In this document: positions 32,701 through 41,309 of the stretch, one piece after another
Position numbering within the stretch: the stretch's first letter is position 1
How the letters are laid out: every line of letters begins with the position of its first letter
Assembly: GCA_029378245.1 (NCBI GenBank)
Contig: JARKIF010000004.1
Coordinates: 744,001 to 808,000 of the forward strand
DNA: 64,000 nt
Direction: 5' to 3'
Origin: Roridomyces roridus
Taxonomy: Eukaryota; Basidiomycota; Agaricomycetes; Agaricales; Mycenaceae
Notes under the pieces: model-generated
Told to the model about the DNA's origin: nothing
Databases searched by the model: none
The model's input: the letters and a program-made list of their open reading frames with translations, nothing else
Position numbers and translations under genes: made by a program

Positions 32701-35471
32701 GGGGCACGGAGCACGGAATCAAGATTAAAATTCTGCATTCCGACAACGGTGGCGAGTACAAGAATGGGGAATTTGATGACTATCTCGCGAAGAAGGGCAT
32801 ACAAAGACGATACTCGGTACACGACACTCCCGAGCACAATGGAGTAGCCGAACGAGTGAATCGCACGCTTCTTGAGAAGGTGCGAGCGATGCTGCACGCA
32901 GCAGAATTGCCGAGGAACCTATGGGGAGAAGCACTCAAACACGCAGTCTGGCTGAAGAACCGTACCTCGACACGAGTTCTTGGCGGACGGACACCTTACG
33001 AGGTATTCCACAAGACTATGCCCGACCTCCGACACATTCACGAATGGGGCTGCCACGTCACCGTACACGTAGACGACAACGGCAAGCTCGACGGACGATC
33101 GAGGGAAGGACGGTGGCTAGGGTTTGACCCTGACAGCATCGAAGGCCACCGGATCTACTACCCCGACACGCGCGCCATACGCGTAGAGCGTAGCGTGAGG
33201 TTTCCCGACGTCAAACGGAGTGGAGGCGAGTTGTACAGAGTGCTGAATGAGGGGGAGAATGGAAATAATCAGCAGAAGACGGAGTCACAGAGCATCCAGC
33301 ACGCACCTAAGCCTGTAGACCCCGATCCCATTCCTCCGAGCGAATCACCGCTTTCAACACCCCCAGATACACCCCAACGGCAGAAGACGGTCGCTCCACG
33401 CGACATTTGTGGCGATATAGACCCGAAGAACATCATCGAAGGCACCAGAACAAGGCGCGCAGCCGCACACCTGGCAGCCACGGATGACTCGTTACTGGAC
33501 GAGATAGGGCCGGAATTCGCATATCTTGGTATGGGGAGTATGTCGGACTCGCCCACGGTCGAGGAGGCAAAGACGCGAGACGACTGGCCAGAGTTCAAGG
33601 TCGCGATGGATGCAGAGATGGAAGCGATGAAGAGAACGGGTACATTTGGTAATGGATTAGTCAGACGTCCGGCTGGCCGGAACGTCGTCGGATCTAAATG
33701 GGCTTTACGGATCAAACGCAAAGCCAACGGCGAAATTGACAAGTACAAAGCCCGACTCGTTGCTCGAGGGTTCACTCAAGTCCCTGGCGTGGATTATTTT
33801 GAAACCTTCTCTCCCACGGCCAAAATGGCATCTCTACGCACCATTCTCGCAATAGCCGCACGTTACGACTGGGACATCAAAGTGTTTGATTTCTCGGCGG
33901 CATTCCTCAACGGCGAATTTTCACCTGACGAAGAAATTTATATGGAGCAAGCTCCACATTATTCAAACGGCAATTTGGACGAAGTGATCCGACTGCAACG
34001 TACAATCTACGGATTGAAACAATCGAGCCGCAAGTGGTATGAGAAACTTACGAGTTCTCTCGGAACCCTTGGCATCCACCCTCTCCATTCTGATCACGCT
34101 GTCTATCGCGTTGTTCGTGGGAACGACATCGCGCTTCTTTCCATTCATATCGACGACAGCACCATTACTGGGAACTCACCAGCATTCATCGACGAAATTC
34201 AACAACAGATCGCCGAGATGTTCAAGATTACCATGCTCGGACCGATCAGCTGGTTACTCGGGATGGAAGTCAAACGCGATCGCGAGAAGGGAACATTGGA
34301 ATTATCGCAGACAACGTACATTGACTCGTTGCTGGCGAAATTCAACATGACGGACTGCAAGACAGTATCCGTTCCTCTAGACCCTACTGTTCAACTGAGC
34401 CGAGACCAATGTCCTACCGACTCAACCACCGCCGCGGACATGCGCAATATTCCGTACCGCGAGCTCGTTGGAGGACTAGTCTGGCTATCAACAGCTACTC
34501 GACCAGACTTAGCTTTTACAGTCTGCATCTTATCCAAATTTGTGGACAATCCCGGCTTACCGCATTGGAACGCCGCCAAGCGCGTACTCCAATATTTGAA
34601 GGGCACTCGAACCCTTGCACTCAGATACAGTTCATCTGACACAACACTTGGGTTGGATATTTTTGCGGATGCCGACGGGATGTCACTGGAGAACAGAAAG
34701 GCAATCTCAGGATACACATTTATTTTGAACGGCGCTGCCGTATCTTGGTCATCCAAACAACAAGAGATCGTTTCACTTTCCACGACGGAAGCTGAATACA
34801 TTGCAATCACGTACACTGCCAAGGAGGCTATCTGGTTCAGATATTTTCTGGCCGAACTCTTTGGAACCATAAATTTCCCCTTCATCATTTACAACGACAA
34901 CCAATCGGCCATTGCTCTCGCACATGCCGAACTCGGTCAATTTCACGCTCGAACGAAGCACATTGACATTCGTTACCACTTTATTCGCGAGCAGATCGAA
35001 ACTGGGAAACTGGAGGTTGTCTACCGTCCGACCGCAGAGATGACGGCGGATATTTTCACGAAGGCGCTGGCCGCTTTCAAGTTCAAACCACTGGTCCAAT
35101 TGCTGGGACTGACTTCGGTTTGAGGGGGAGTGTTGGAAGTTGGAGCAAACCGAGCACGAGGCTGCGCACAGCCCGTTGTCGAACATGCCCGAGGCATGCC
35201 CGAACATAGCCATAGCTGAACTATGGCAACACTCCACTTCGTCGCTCCACTTGTTGCTATTCTCTATTGTTCTACTACTTTCTATATGACTCCTACTTTG
35301 TAGATTATTTGTTCTATTGTTCTCTGTAAAGGTATAAAAGCCTTGACGTAGTTAGCTTGAATATAGAATTACATCCCCCAACTTTCTACATTCACGAGGG
35401 CGGTGGGCGTTTATGCTGAACGGTTGCGTGCTGCCGGGAGGGACAGCGAGGCGGATCAGTTGGAGCAGTAA
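26789..35471 (+). CDS. DUF2235 lipase-like / TPR protein, split by a copia element
   Basis: Exons: 26789-27038, 27086-27249, 27297-27470, 27517-27554, 27610-27946, 27996-28073, 28119-28355, 28404-30281, and after the retrotransposon 35396-35471. The N-terminus is Cys-rich; then comes a DUF2235 alpha/beta-hydrolase domain with RNLVVSIDGTSNQFGDN and the nucleophile elbow GFSRGAYQIRTLAGM, then VKVHFAGAWDTVSSVGV. DUF2235 is related to bacterial Tle1 phospholipase effectors, so a lipid hydrolase role is plausible. From about 28860 the protein is a TPR array (ALKYCDEALTIRRKLL and similar repeats). The reading frame at 30281 resumes exactly at 35396 after the element and one TTCAC copy, giving about 25 more codons to TAA at 35469-35471. 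With the element in place the frame runs into LTR sequence and stops at 30358-30360, replacing the last about 24 residues. Confidence 0.82.
30277..30281. repeat. target-site duplication TTCAC (left)
   Basis: TTCAC immediately precedes the 5' LTR and is repeated at 35391-35395 immediately after the 3' LTR. It is a perfect 5-bp duplication, as expected for copia integrases. Confidence 0.93.
30282..30541 (+). repeat. 5' LTR of copia element 2
   Basis: Begins TGTTGGAAGTTGGAGC and ends ...AACTTTCTACA. A TATA-like GTATAAAAGCC at about 30482-30492 is a good candidate core promoter for the genomic RNA. Confidence 0.93.
30542..30558 (+). other. primer-binding site of copia element 2
   Basis: GGTTATTGGCCCCCGAC directly follows the LTR. 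It resembles the element 1 site (GGTTATGGGCCCCGAC) and the half-initiator-tRNA priming site known for Drosophila copia. The leader from here to 30770 has no gene. Confidence 0.55.
30771..35123 (+). CDS. Gag-Pol polyprotein of copia element 2
   Basis: A 1,450-residue uninterrupted polyprotein. Landmarks: Gag region 1-250, zinc knuckle CFNCHKRGHVSKEC near 261, protease motif IYDSGASQHMT near 392, the integrase with HTDVWGPSTL, LHSDNGGEYKNG (about 656) and EHNGVAERVNRT (about 688), reverse transcriptase with VFDFSAAFLNG, YGLKQSSRKWY and SIHIDDSTITG (about 1126), and RNase H with FADADGMS (about 1299), SLSTTEAEYIA and YNDNQSAI. All expected catalytic residues visible to me are present. It has an acidic, Pro/Ser-rich linker between integrase and RT. 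Overall similarity to element 1 is only at family level, so they are different lineages. Confidence 0.95.
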   Translation: MSTNTLSSTAKLGEYFTKLPGCKADGTNWVFFRDRFLFALDAAGLSDHFEDTPLGTAAEPSAPTVADAAAPTTAETSAMNAYFARRRVWKSEQAIIKQGLASVLPDLLFLKVKDAANARAMWMRVKDEFEKKSKMVTVDLRRKLQDERCAEGGDVKAHLNKLQTIRADLIAMAADPGDDNFVAIVLGSLPASYETYLSALTGAATLLGKTLDPDTVLQGISDEADRKAARPTSKGEKEAAFYGGGNNHKFASKFKKPMVECFNCHKRGHVSKECWAKGGGREGQSPHQKNRHRANVARTDELEAAWVAFRRELEVDLNFDEFDGHENDASEMEGGCYDSLALPETTTSSADAEPRGSEQPQDESTRTASLTSNDLIAATVTTNPTSELEIYDSGASQHMTASRERLQNFRSVQPRDIVAAGNRMLHALGTGDMHVEVPDGRNKTTRVLLRDVLYVPDLGVTLISIGRITRAGYAVQFRDAECRIFDPTHRRIGTIPLTRGLYTVRAPPSGVHAKLADVGPLVTTAEELHKLMGHVPVEVAKNLAKNVTGIELEETGRTSTEDCKSCLHGKMTRKPISRATAREISSEVGNEVHTDVWGPSTLATPQKKHYYSSFTDDASRYTVVVLMHSKDETLEAFQNVDARWGTEHGIKIKILHSDNGGEYKNGEFDDYLAKKGIQRRYSVHDTPEHNGVAERVNRTLLEKVRAMLHAAELPRNLWGEALKHAVWLKNRTSTRVLGGRTPYEVFHKTMPDLRHIHEWGCHVTVHVDDNGKLDGRSREGRWLGFDPDSIEGHRIYYPDTRAIRVERSVRFPDVKRSGGELYRVLNEGENGNNQQKTESQSIQHAPKPVDPDPIPPSESPLSTPPDTPQRQKTVAPRDICGDIDPKNIIEGTRTRRAAAHLAATDDSLLDEIGPEFAYLGMGSMSDSPTVEEAKTRDDWPEFKVAMDAEMEAMKRTGTFGNGLVRRPAGRNVVGSKWALRIKRKANGEIDKYKARLVARGFTQVPGVDYFETFSPTAKMASLRTILAIAARYDWDIKVFDFSAAFLNGEFSPDEEIYMEQAPHYSNGNLDEVIRLQRTIYGLKQSSRKWYEKLTSSLGTLGIHPLHSDHAVYRVVRGNDIALLSIHIDDSTITGNSPAFIDEIQQQIAEMFKITMLGPISWLLGMEVKRDREKGTLELSQTTYIDSLLAKFNMTDCKTVSVPLDPTVQLSRDQCPTDSTTAADMRNIPYRELVGGLVWLSTATRPDLAFTVCILSKFVDNPGLPHWNAAKRVLQYLKGTRTLALRYSSSDTTLGLDIFADADGMSLENRKAISGYTFILNGAAVSWSSKQQEIVSLSTTEAEYIAITYTAKEAIWFRYFLAELFGTINFPFIIYNDNQSAIALAHAELGQFHARTKHIDIRYHFIREQIETGKLEVVYRPTAEMTADIFTKALAAFKFKPLVQLLGLTSV
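35131..35390 (+). repeat. 3' LTR of copia element 2
   Basis: I see no difference from 30282-30541 when reading the two side by side. It is preceded by the purine tract GAGGGGGAG (35122-35130) and followed by the second TTCAC at 35391-35395. Confidence 0.95.
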
Positions 35472-35634
35472 TCTCCGCTGTACATACGATAGACAAAAGA
35501 ATACACGCTGATCCATTGAAAGCAAGAAAAAGGAACCATTACTACTACAGTGCAGGCAATGCACAACAATAAATCGAGATTGTAGATTTTAGATTCCTCC
35601 GGAGATTCGTCAGGTCATTTCATTCGTGAGTCTT

Positions 35635-37803
35635 TCAGACTGGGCTGTAGTTCCATATCCGCGCAAGTTTATCTCCACTCCCCGTGGCGAGAAGGTTGCC
35701 TACTGGGTGTAAGCTCGTCGAGATCACTATGTTCGATCTTGTCAACAAGCGATCAAGGTAAGGAGAGAAGACGGCGCACCTGAATTCTTATGCCCCTGGA
35801 GCATACACTGCACCACACCAGCCGAATCCCAAAAGTGTACCCCGCGATCTTTAGAACCCGAAACGACCCACTGAGCGTCGCGCGAAATTCCAACAGAGAG
35901 AACATAGTCCTATCCAACGATCAACCATTTACCTCAGCCATAATGTGGAAACGCACCTTATGCCCAGCAAACACCGTACACGGAACCTTACCCTTCCCAC
36001 TCGCAGACCTCAAATCCCAACATCTTATCGTATTATCCAACGCACCGCTCACAACGCCTCCACCATCCCGCATCCACACTACCGAATGCACACTATTCGT
36101 ATGCCCGCGCAAGACCTCGACGAGCTGTCCCGTCGCAAGACTCCACACCCGGACGAGCGAGTCGACACAACCCGCAGCGACGAGCGAGGCATCGGGTGAG
36201 AGGGCGACGGACATGACACCCGCGTCGTCGTCTGGTGCAGGCGTCTCAGCATGTGCGGTGAGAATGCGAAGTGGAGTGGAGTGCGGTGGTGGGCCGTTGC
36301 TGTTGCCGTTGGATGGAGGCGGTAAGGCGTCGAGTTCGAGGTCCCATACACGCACAGTGGCGTCGCCCGAGCCTGAAACCAGTCGTCGTCCGTCTAGGGA
36401 AAAATCGAGAGAGTAGATGTCTTGGTGGTGCCCTTCAAAGACGGCACGAATACTTCGTTCTTCAATGTCCCAGATCTGATCGACGTTTAGTTTTAGTTCT
36501 GTTCATTTATTTCAACACGCACCCGAATCCGCTCATCCTCCGCCCCAGTCGCCAGGAACCGTCCGTCCGGTGAAAACCTTACACTGCGAATGTAAAGATC
36601 CCCTTTTTTTGTCGATGCCTCGTCCGCGAGCGAGCTGCCAACAAACTGTCATTGAGGTGCCTAGAATAAATGAGATATCACGCACCATATCTTCCGTCCA
36701 GACGACACATCATAGATCTGCGCGGTCCGATTACACCCTGTCGCCAAATACTTTCCGTCTCCCGAGAATTGTATACAACATACCACCCTAATATCAGTTA
36801 AGTATCATCACTGGAAAAGATCGGAGGACGCACGTCTCGTGAGCAAAGGTATGGATGAGGCTGACATCGAGGGTGCGCTTGACTTTGGGGTTGTACATCA
36901 CGAACCAGTCGTTGCCCTCCTTCTTCAGGTCGGGGTGCACGTTTAACGGGTCGAGGTTGGCAAGGAAATCGTTCATGATGTAGGCCTGTTGTGTAGGCGC
37001 AGCGGGTGGAGGGGGAAGAGAAACCGCGGGGAGGGGTGTCGGCGCACGTCGTGAGGCGGGACTCGAGCCAGGACCGATAAGCGGAAGACGATTGGATTCT
37101 ACAAAGAGAAATTAGTTTTATTCAACACCGAAGATATGAACACGCACCAGGCTGATCGAGCTTGATCCTCTTCGGGTTACTACTATTCCCCTGGTCCAAA
37201 AACCGCGCGCGTTGGAGATCACGAGTGTCGCGCTGGTCCCGTTGGTCTCTCGCATGGTGCGGGTCGAGCACGGGGGAGTGTTGCGTTGGAGGCGCGTTGC
37301 CGCCGTGAAAGATGCTCGGGGAGTTTAGGGTGGTCATGGCGGACGTGGGGCGGGCCTGCGAGTGGCTTTGACTCTGACTCTGGCTTTGATTCTGTCTGGC
37401 CTCGTTGCGGAGCATCCGGAGCTCGTACTCGTACTGCTGTCGGACCTTGGCGTGCTGAGCCTCGAGCAGCTGGACGGCCTGCCGAATTTTGTCGAGTTCG
37501 TCGGACTGTGCTGCGACTGTTCGTGGAGTTTAGATGGATAAAGGACAAAGGGGACAAGGGAAACGCACTGGTGGCCTCGTATCTCTCTCGTTGATCGCGG
37601 GATATGGTGAGTTCGCTGGCGAGAACCTCGAATTCTTGCTTGACCCGGTCGAGGGTGTCTGAGAGGGCTCGGGTGTTGAAGATGGGGGGTCCGTCCTGCG
37701 GGGGAGCGCCAGCAGAGCGATGCTTTGGCCGGGTGTGAGCAGGAGAGCACGGGATATGGATGGATTGGACCTGGGTATAGAACCTGTCAGCGGCGGAGGC
37801 CAT
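35635..37803 (-). CDS. TUP1: TUP1-type WD40 transcriptional corepressor
   Basis: Start at 37803 ([11 protein letters not shown]), then about eight short introns. The N-terminal helix [20 protein letters not shown] and the coiled coil ([26 protein letters not shown]) match the Tup1 tetramerisation domain, followed by a Ser/Gln/Pro-rich linker and the Tup1-specific block [20 protein letters not shown] and [20 protein letters not shown]. The WD40 propeller follows with recognisable blades: [75 protein letters not shown], then the last blades to the stop at 35635. Tup1 works in the nucleus with Cyc8/Ssn6 as a general repressor. An inserted Asn/Gly/Pro loop occurs in one blade (about 36290-36325). 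The gene ends only about 165 bp from the DUF2235-TPR stop. Confidence 0.9.
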
Positions 37804-39616
37804 GGGGCGGGGACGGGATGAGACGGGTGTCGGGGAGGTGGTCGTCAGAGCGGGGATTTGATGAAATTTGATCAAGGTACTTGACTTGTTTAAAGCCACT
37901 TTCCGTTCACACGCCGTCAATCGAATGCTTCACAGCCACGCAACAGGTGCTTCCTTGATCCTAATCTCAGATTCCCAGATTTATTTCCTTTTTAGGACCC
38001 GACCCTTTCCCACCAGATCTACTTTTACAGCCCCCGCTTCCATCCCGAAGTTCAGGGTCTCTCACGAGACGCCGACAACGCAAGAACCCTCTCCTCGCTG
38101 CGTGGCAGGTATAACAAGAACTGCATCCGCCGCTACTTATCGCCCACAACACCCTGGTCGGCTGATCAATTCTGCGCCACTGTCATCGGCTCGGAATCTG
38201 AAACTCTAAAACCAAGTCCCGCTCCAAGCGGAGTGGGTCGGGACCCACAGCAATTCGGATTCAACCTGAGACAAGGGATGACAAGGGATGCAGGAGCAAT
38301 AATTAATAGGCCCGGCTATTCAAAAATGAGGAGAAAGCGGTGCACTTGCATCATACATCGAGCCTGATCAGGAACATCGGCCGCCCGTTATGGGACGAAA
38401 GGGAAATCGTTGAGACAATCAAATGAGACCAAAGATCCTATTCCGGTTTGTTGTCAGGGCGAACACTGATGCTTGGCGCCGTCATGGTAGAGGAGGTTAG
38501 ATTTTTCTTCCGCGTATAAAATAGAACTGCGTCCAGTCAGGTCCAGTCCACCATGCATCATGAGCTTTGCTTTCTTTTCTTGTCTTGTACTTTTGTTCAC
38601 ATGTTTGGTGCCCAAGTCCAAGCCACTTGTCGATCTTGCGGTGATCGCGTACATGTGGTCTTGTCAAATCTGAACTCAGTCCAGTCGGCTCCAACAGCGC
38701 CAGAACCCAGTAGCCATGTGCCGACGAATCCTGAACCGGCTTGGTGCTTCTCTGTCGTTTAACACTCCCGCGGAGGTCAGGCGGATTTCGGACCTACCGT
38801 ATTTAAATCGGATTCCCAATTTAAGTAAAGCCTGGGAGAGGACCTCGTGCGAGCGAGCGGTGTATAATTGAACTCTTTCGCATGCAAACGCGGAAGACAA
38901 GATCCCGCATCCGTTTACGTCCCCGCACAGCTCGGCAATAACGATCGCCGCACTGTAAATACAGGGTTGTACTTGGCATGGCGTGAAGAATGTGCACAGT
39001 CGGAACCCGATACGTACTTACCGCCACGGAGATTTTTACTCCCTCATGCTGGCTGGCTGGTTGCTTGGTTGGTTAGCAACGAAAGAACGTGTAGCCGATA
39101 ACTACCCTTTTAGCCGCGCCCAGTGAGCGCTCGGAATTAATACAGATACAAAAGAGAGAGACAGTCTTCTGGTGGGGAAGACGGCCGCCACAGATCCAAG
39201 AGATGTAGTTAACCCTGTGTATTCCAGGATTAGATCCCGAGGGTGTGATCGCAAGCGAGTCAGATTGGACGGTGAAACGTGGGTAAAGCCGCTGGTTAAA
39301 GAGACAGCTCAAGCCTTCGCTGAGTCGGTAGTCAACGAGAATTGAACGAGAAGTTGAAATGAGGGCTTGATCGAGATTTCTTCCGCTCAGGGCTCCGGAC
39401 GGTGAGACGATTTAAGGTGTTGCTTTTTCCGCGAGCGGCCGATAGATCCGAGATAGCTGAAGATAACTGAGGAACGGGTGGGTCCGTGGCCATTCGCCGT
39501 GATGGTGGCAAGAAGAAACAGCATTTAATGTTGACGCTTGACAGCGCTGACATAAACTAGCACGTGATGCACACCTCTTGTCTCCTGCGCTGATCTCAAC
39601 TTTCCTCCAGGCGAGC
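37804..39616. other. intergenic region between TUP1 and MED21
   Basis: About 1.8 kb that should hold the divergent promoters of both genes. Short open frames are present, but none has a domain or splice pattern. A CACGTG E-box lies at about 39560-39566, close upstream of MED21. No repeat was recognised. Confidence 0.5.
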
Positions 39617-40218
39617 ATGCTGCAAGAGCTGTCGCACATGGACCGCATAACGCAGCTACAAGATGAAATCCAACAACTCCTCACCATCCTCTCCAGCACA
39701 ATAGCCTACCTCACGTCGCGCGCTAATTTTGTCCAACTCTCCGCGTCCGAGATACCCATAACCAAGCAGCGTAATCCCGAAAAGTACGATGCTCCCGAGG
39801 TTTTCGAGGGTGGGTGCATTGAGTGAATGGATCTAGTACGATGATTATTATGCGGAAATAGCGAATAAGAAGGAGCTGGTGACGGATCTTATCGTCAAAG
39901 CGAAGCAGGTCGAGTACCTCATCAACTCGCTGCCTGAACCCGAGTCAGAGGAAGAGCAGGTGTGTTTGTTCCCCTTCTTTTCTCTCATTCAATTCATCCT
40001 CCCATTTGACAGGCTAAACGCTTGAAAACCCTGGATGAGGAGATGACTGTGGCAAACGAAGAGTACATCCAAGCTGTCGCGCGATCTAGTGCGTCATTCC
40101 GCACTCTATCTCTGGCAGTAGTTTATTTCGGGCAGAGGAGTTGCATGCGCAGGTTTCGGATTTTTTGAAGCTGATGCTCATGGAGACGGACGCTGGATTG
40201 ATTGAGAAACCACCTTGA
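39617..40218 (+). CDS. MED21: Mediator subunit MED21 (Srb7)
   Basis: Four exons: 39617-39810, 39862-39959, 40013-40088, 40136-40218, with clean GT-AG introns. The product begins MLQELSHMDRITQLQDEIQQ, the diagnostic MED21 start, continues with LLTILSSTIAYLTSRANF, then NPEKYDAPEVFEANKKEL, a Leu/Val helix (VKAKQVEYLINSLPEPESEEE) and the C-terminal coiled coil SKELHAQVSDFLKLMLME. About 150 residues, normal for the family. Translation could also begin at the internal Met at 39638, which is where most orthologues start. MED21 pairs with MED7 at the hinge of the Mediator middle module in the nucleus. The stop at 40216-40218 lies only a few bases from the DUF6535 relic of duplication copy B. A broken copy of exon 1 lies at about 55325-55550. 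Confidence 0.9.
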
Positions 40219-40224
40219 TCTTCT

Positions 40225-40939
40225 ATTGAATAAATTACACTCTTGAAGCGAGTCCGAATGGTATCTGATGTCTTGCTGAGCTCGCACAAACTCCAGCGTC
40301 TTTCCCAGCTGGATGCGCTCCAGTCTCCAGAAGAAAATTCTGATAAAGACGAAGTGTTCAGAAGCCCAGTTTGGGACGCCTTGGAAAATTTTGCACGCAA
40401 GTTTGAAGGGAAACGAGAGTCGGCGGAATCCTACACGATTGCGATGAACACTCATGCAAGCCTCTGATCTGCAGCCGCCAGTAGTTCGGAACCCGAGGGC
40501 CGATGCCGACCATCACTCGGTGGAAACCCTCGTCTTTTACAGCGCTCAAAGGTGGTTTCTCGACCCAGACTTGTACCCCATCTTCCAGAAAACCTCTGTC
40601 TCGGCCTCATCGCCTTCAAATATCCACATCTTCGCATGGCGGTACTTATGAAATCGACGCCTGCATCTCGAGCATTCCGAGTTGGCAATGGCAGCCGTTC
40701 ATTAATCCTGGATTTCGTGATTCTTGGGCGATCCCTGGGGTAAACACGGCCACTCGCGAGAAAAATCCCTGGGTACCAGACTAGTACTTGGACGACCAAT
40801 CCGACTTCGCTGGCGAAACGGAGAGGAGCTGAGCCTTGGCACTCGAGGCTCTCTCCGGCCTTTGACGTACATTCGAGTTCACAACCACGAATTGCAACGC
40901 ACATTATTTTGTCCGCCTCGCCCGATGCACCCTATCCAC
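40225..40939 (+). pseudogene. DUF6535 gene fragment (copy B)
   Basis: Corresponds to about 8570-9260 of the intact DUF6535 gene in reverse orientation. Shared stretches include RKFEGKRESAESYTIAM (intact gene: RQFEGKPESAESYTIAM), a segment matching LVLYSAQRWFLDPDLLPIF, and a segment matching [17 protein letters not shown]. The frame shifts several times (near 40465, 40600, 40680 and 40790), and both ends are missing. It ends at about 40939, where it joins a dehydroquinase fragment. Confidence 0.8.
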
Positions 40940-41232
40940 GGCGGGATTGAGACGCCAAGGAAGGCATCGCGAATAGCAACGCTGGTGTGCGTATAGGCGC
41001 CGGGGTTGATCACGATGCCGTCGACTCCGTCCAGCTTGGCCTGGTGTATCCGGTCTACTATCGCTCCTTCGTGGTTACTCTGGAACGCAGTGAGCGTTGC
41101 GCCTGCACTATTGGCGGTGGTGGTACAGGCAGAGACGACGTCAGATAACGTTGCAGCGCCATACAACTCGGGCTCGCGAGCGCCCAGCAAGTTGAGATTT
41201 GGGCCGTTGATCAGGAGAATCGATAGAGACAT
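40940..41232 (-). pseudogene. truncated type II 3-dehydroquinate dehydratase
   Basis: Start at 41232. The frame encodes the N-terminal two thirds of an AroQ/QutE-type enzyme: [21 protein letters not shown] (catalytic Asn and Tyr), [16 protein letters not shown], and [20 protein letters not shown] (active-site His). After GVSIPP the sequence switches into the antisense of the DUF6535 fragment, so the EVH.SN segment with the catalytic His and the Arg-containing C-terminus are missing. The normal enzyme converts 3-dehydroquinate to 3-dehydroshikimate (quinate catabolism or the shikimate pathway). As it stands about 98 native residues plus a short unrelated tail would be made, so an active enzyme is not expected. 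Its 5' flank (41233-about 41310) also has no counterpart in copy A. Confidence 0.85.
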
Positions 41233-41309
41233 GGTGGAAGAGAACAGAGTGAGCGGAAAAGCTCCATTCCGAATTACATAAGACAGGATAAGCCCCTAAC
41301 TTTCTCGCA

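Larger units (their letters stand above)
30282..35390 (+). mobile_element. Ty1/copia LTR retrotransposon, element 2
   Basis: A complete 5,109-bp element: 260-bp LTRs at 30282-30541 and 35131-35390 that I read as identical, primer-binding site at 30542, one gag-pol frame, purine tract at 35122-35130, and a perfect TTCAC duplication. Identical LTRs and an unbroken polyprotein mean a very young insertion. It lies in the sense orientation within the last exon of the DUF2235-TPR gene. The LTRs are unrelated to those of element 1. Confidence 0.95.

Noticed and set aside
40225..40939. A second functional DUF6535 gene
   Set aside because: The frame is broken several times, and the N-terminal membrane region and C-terminus are missing.
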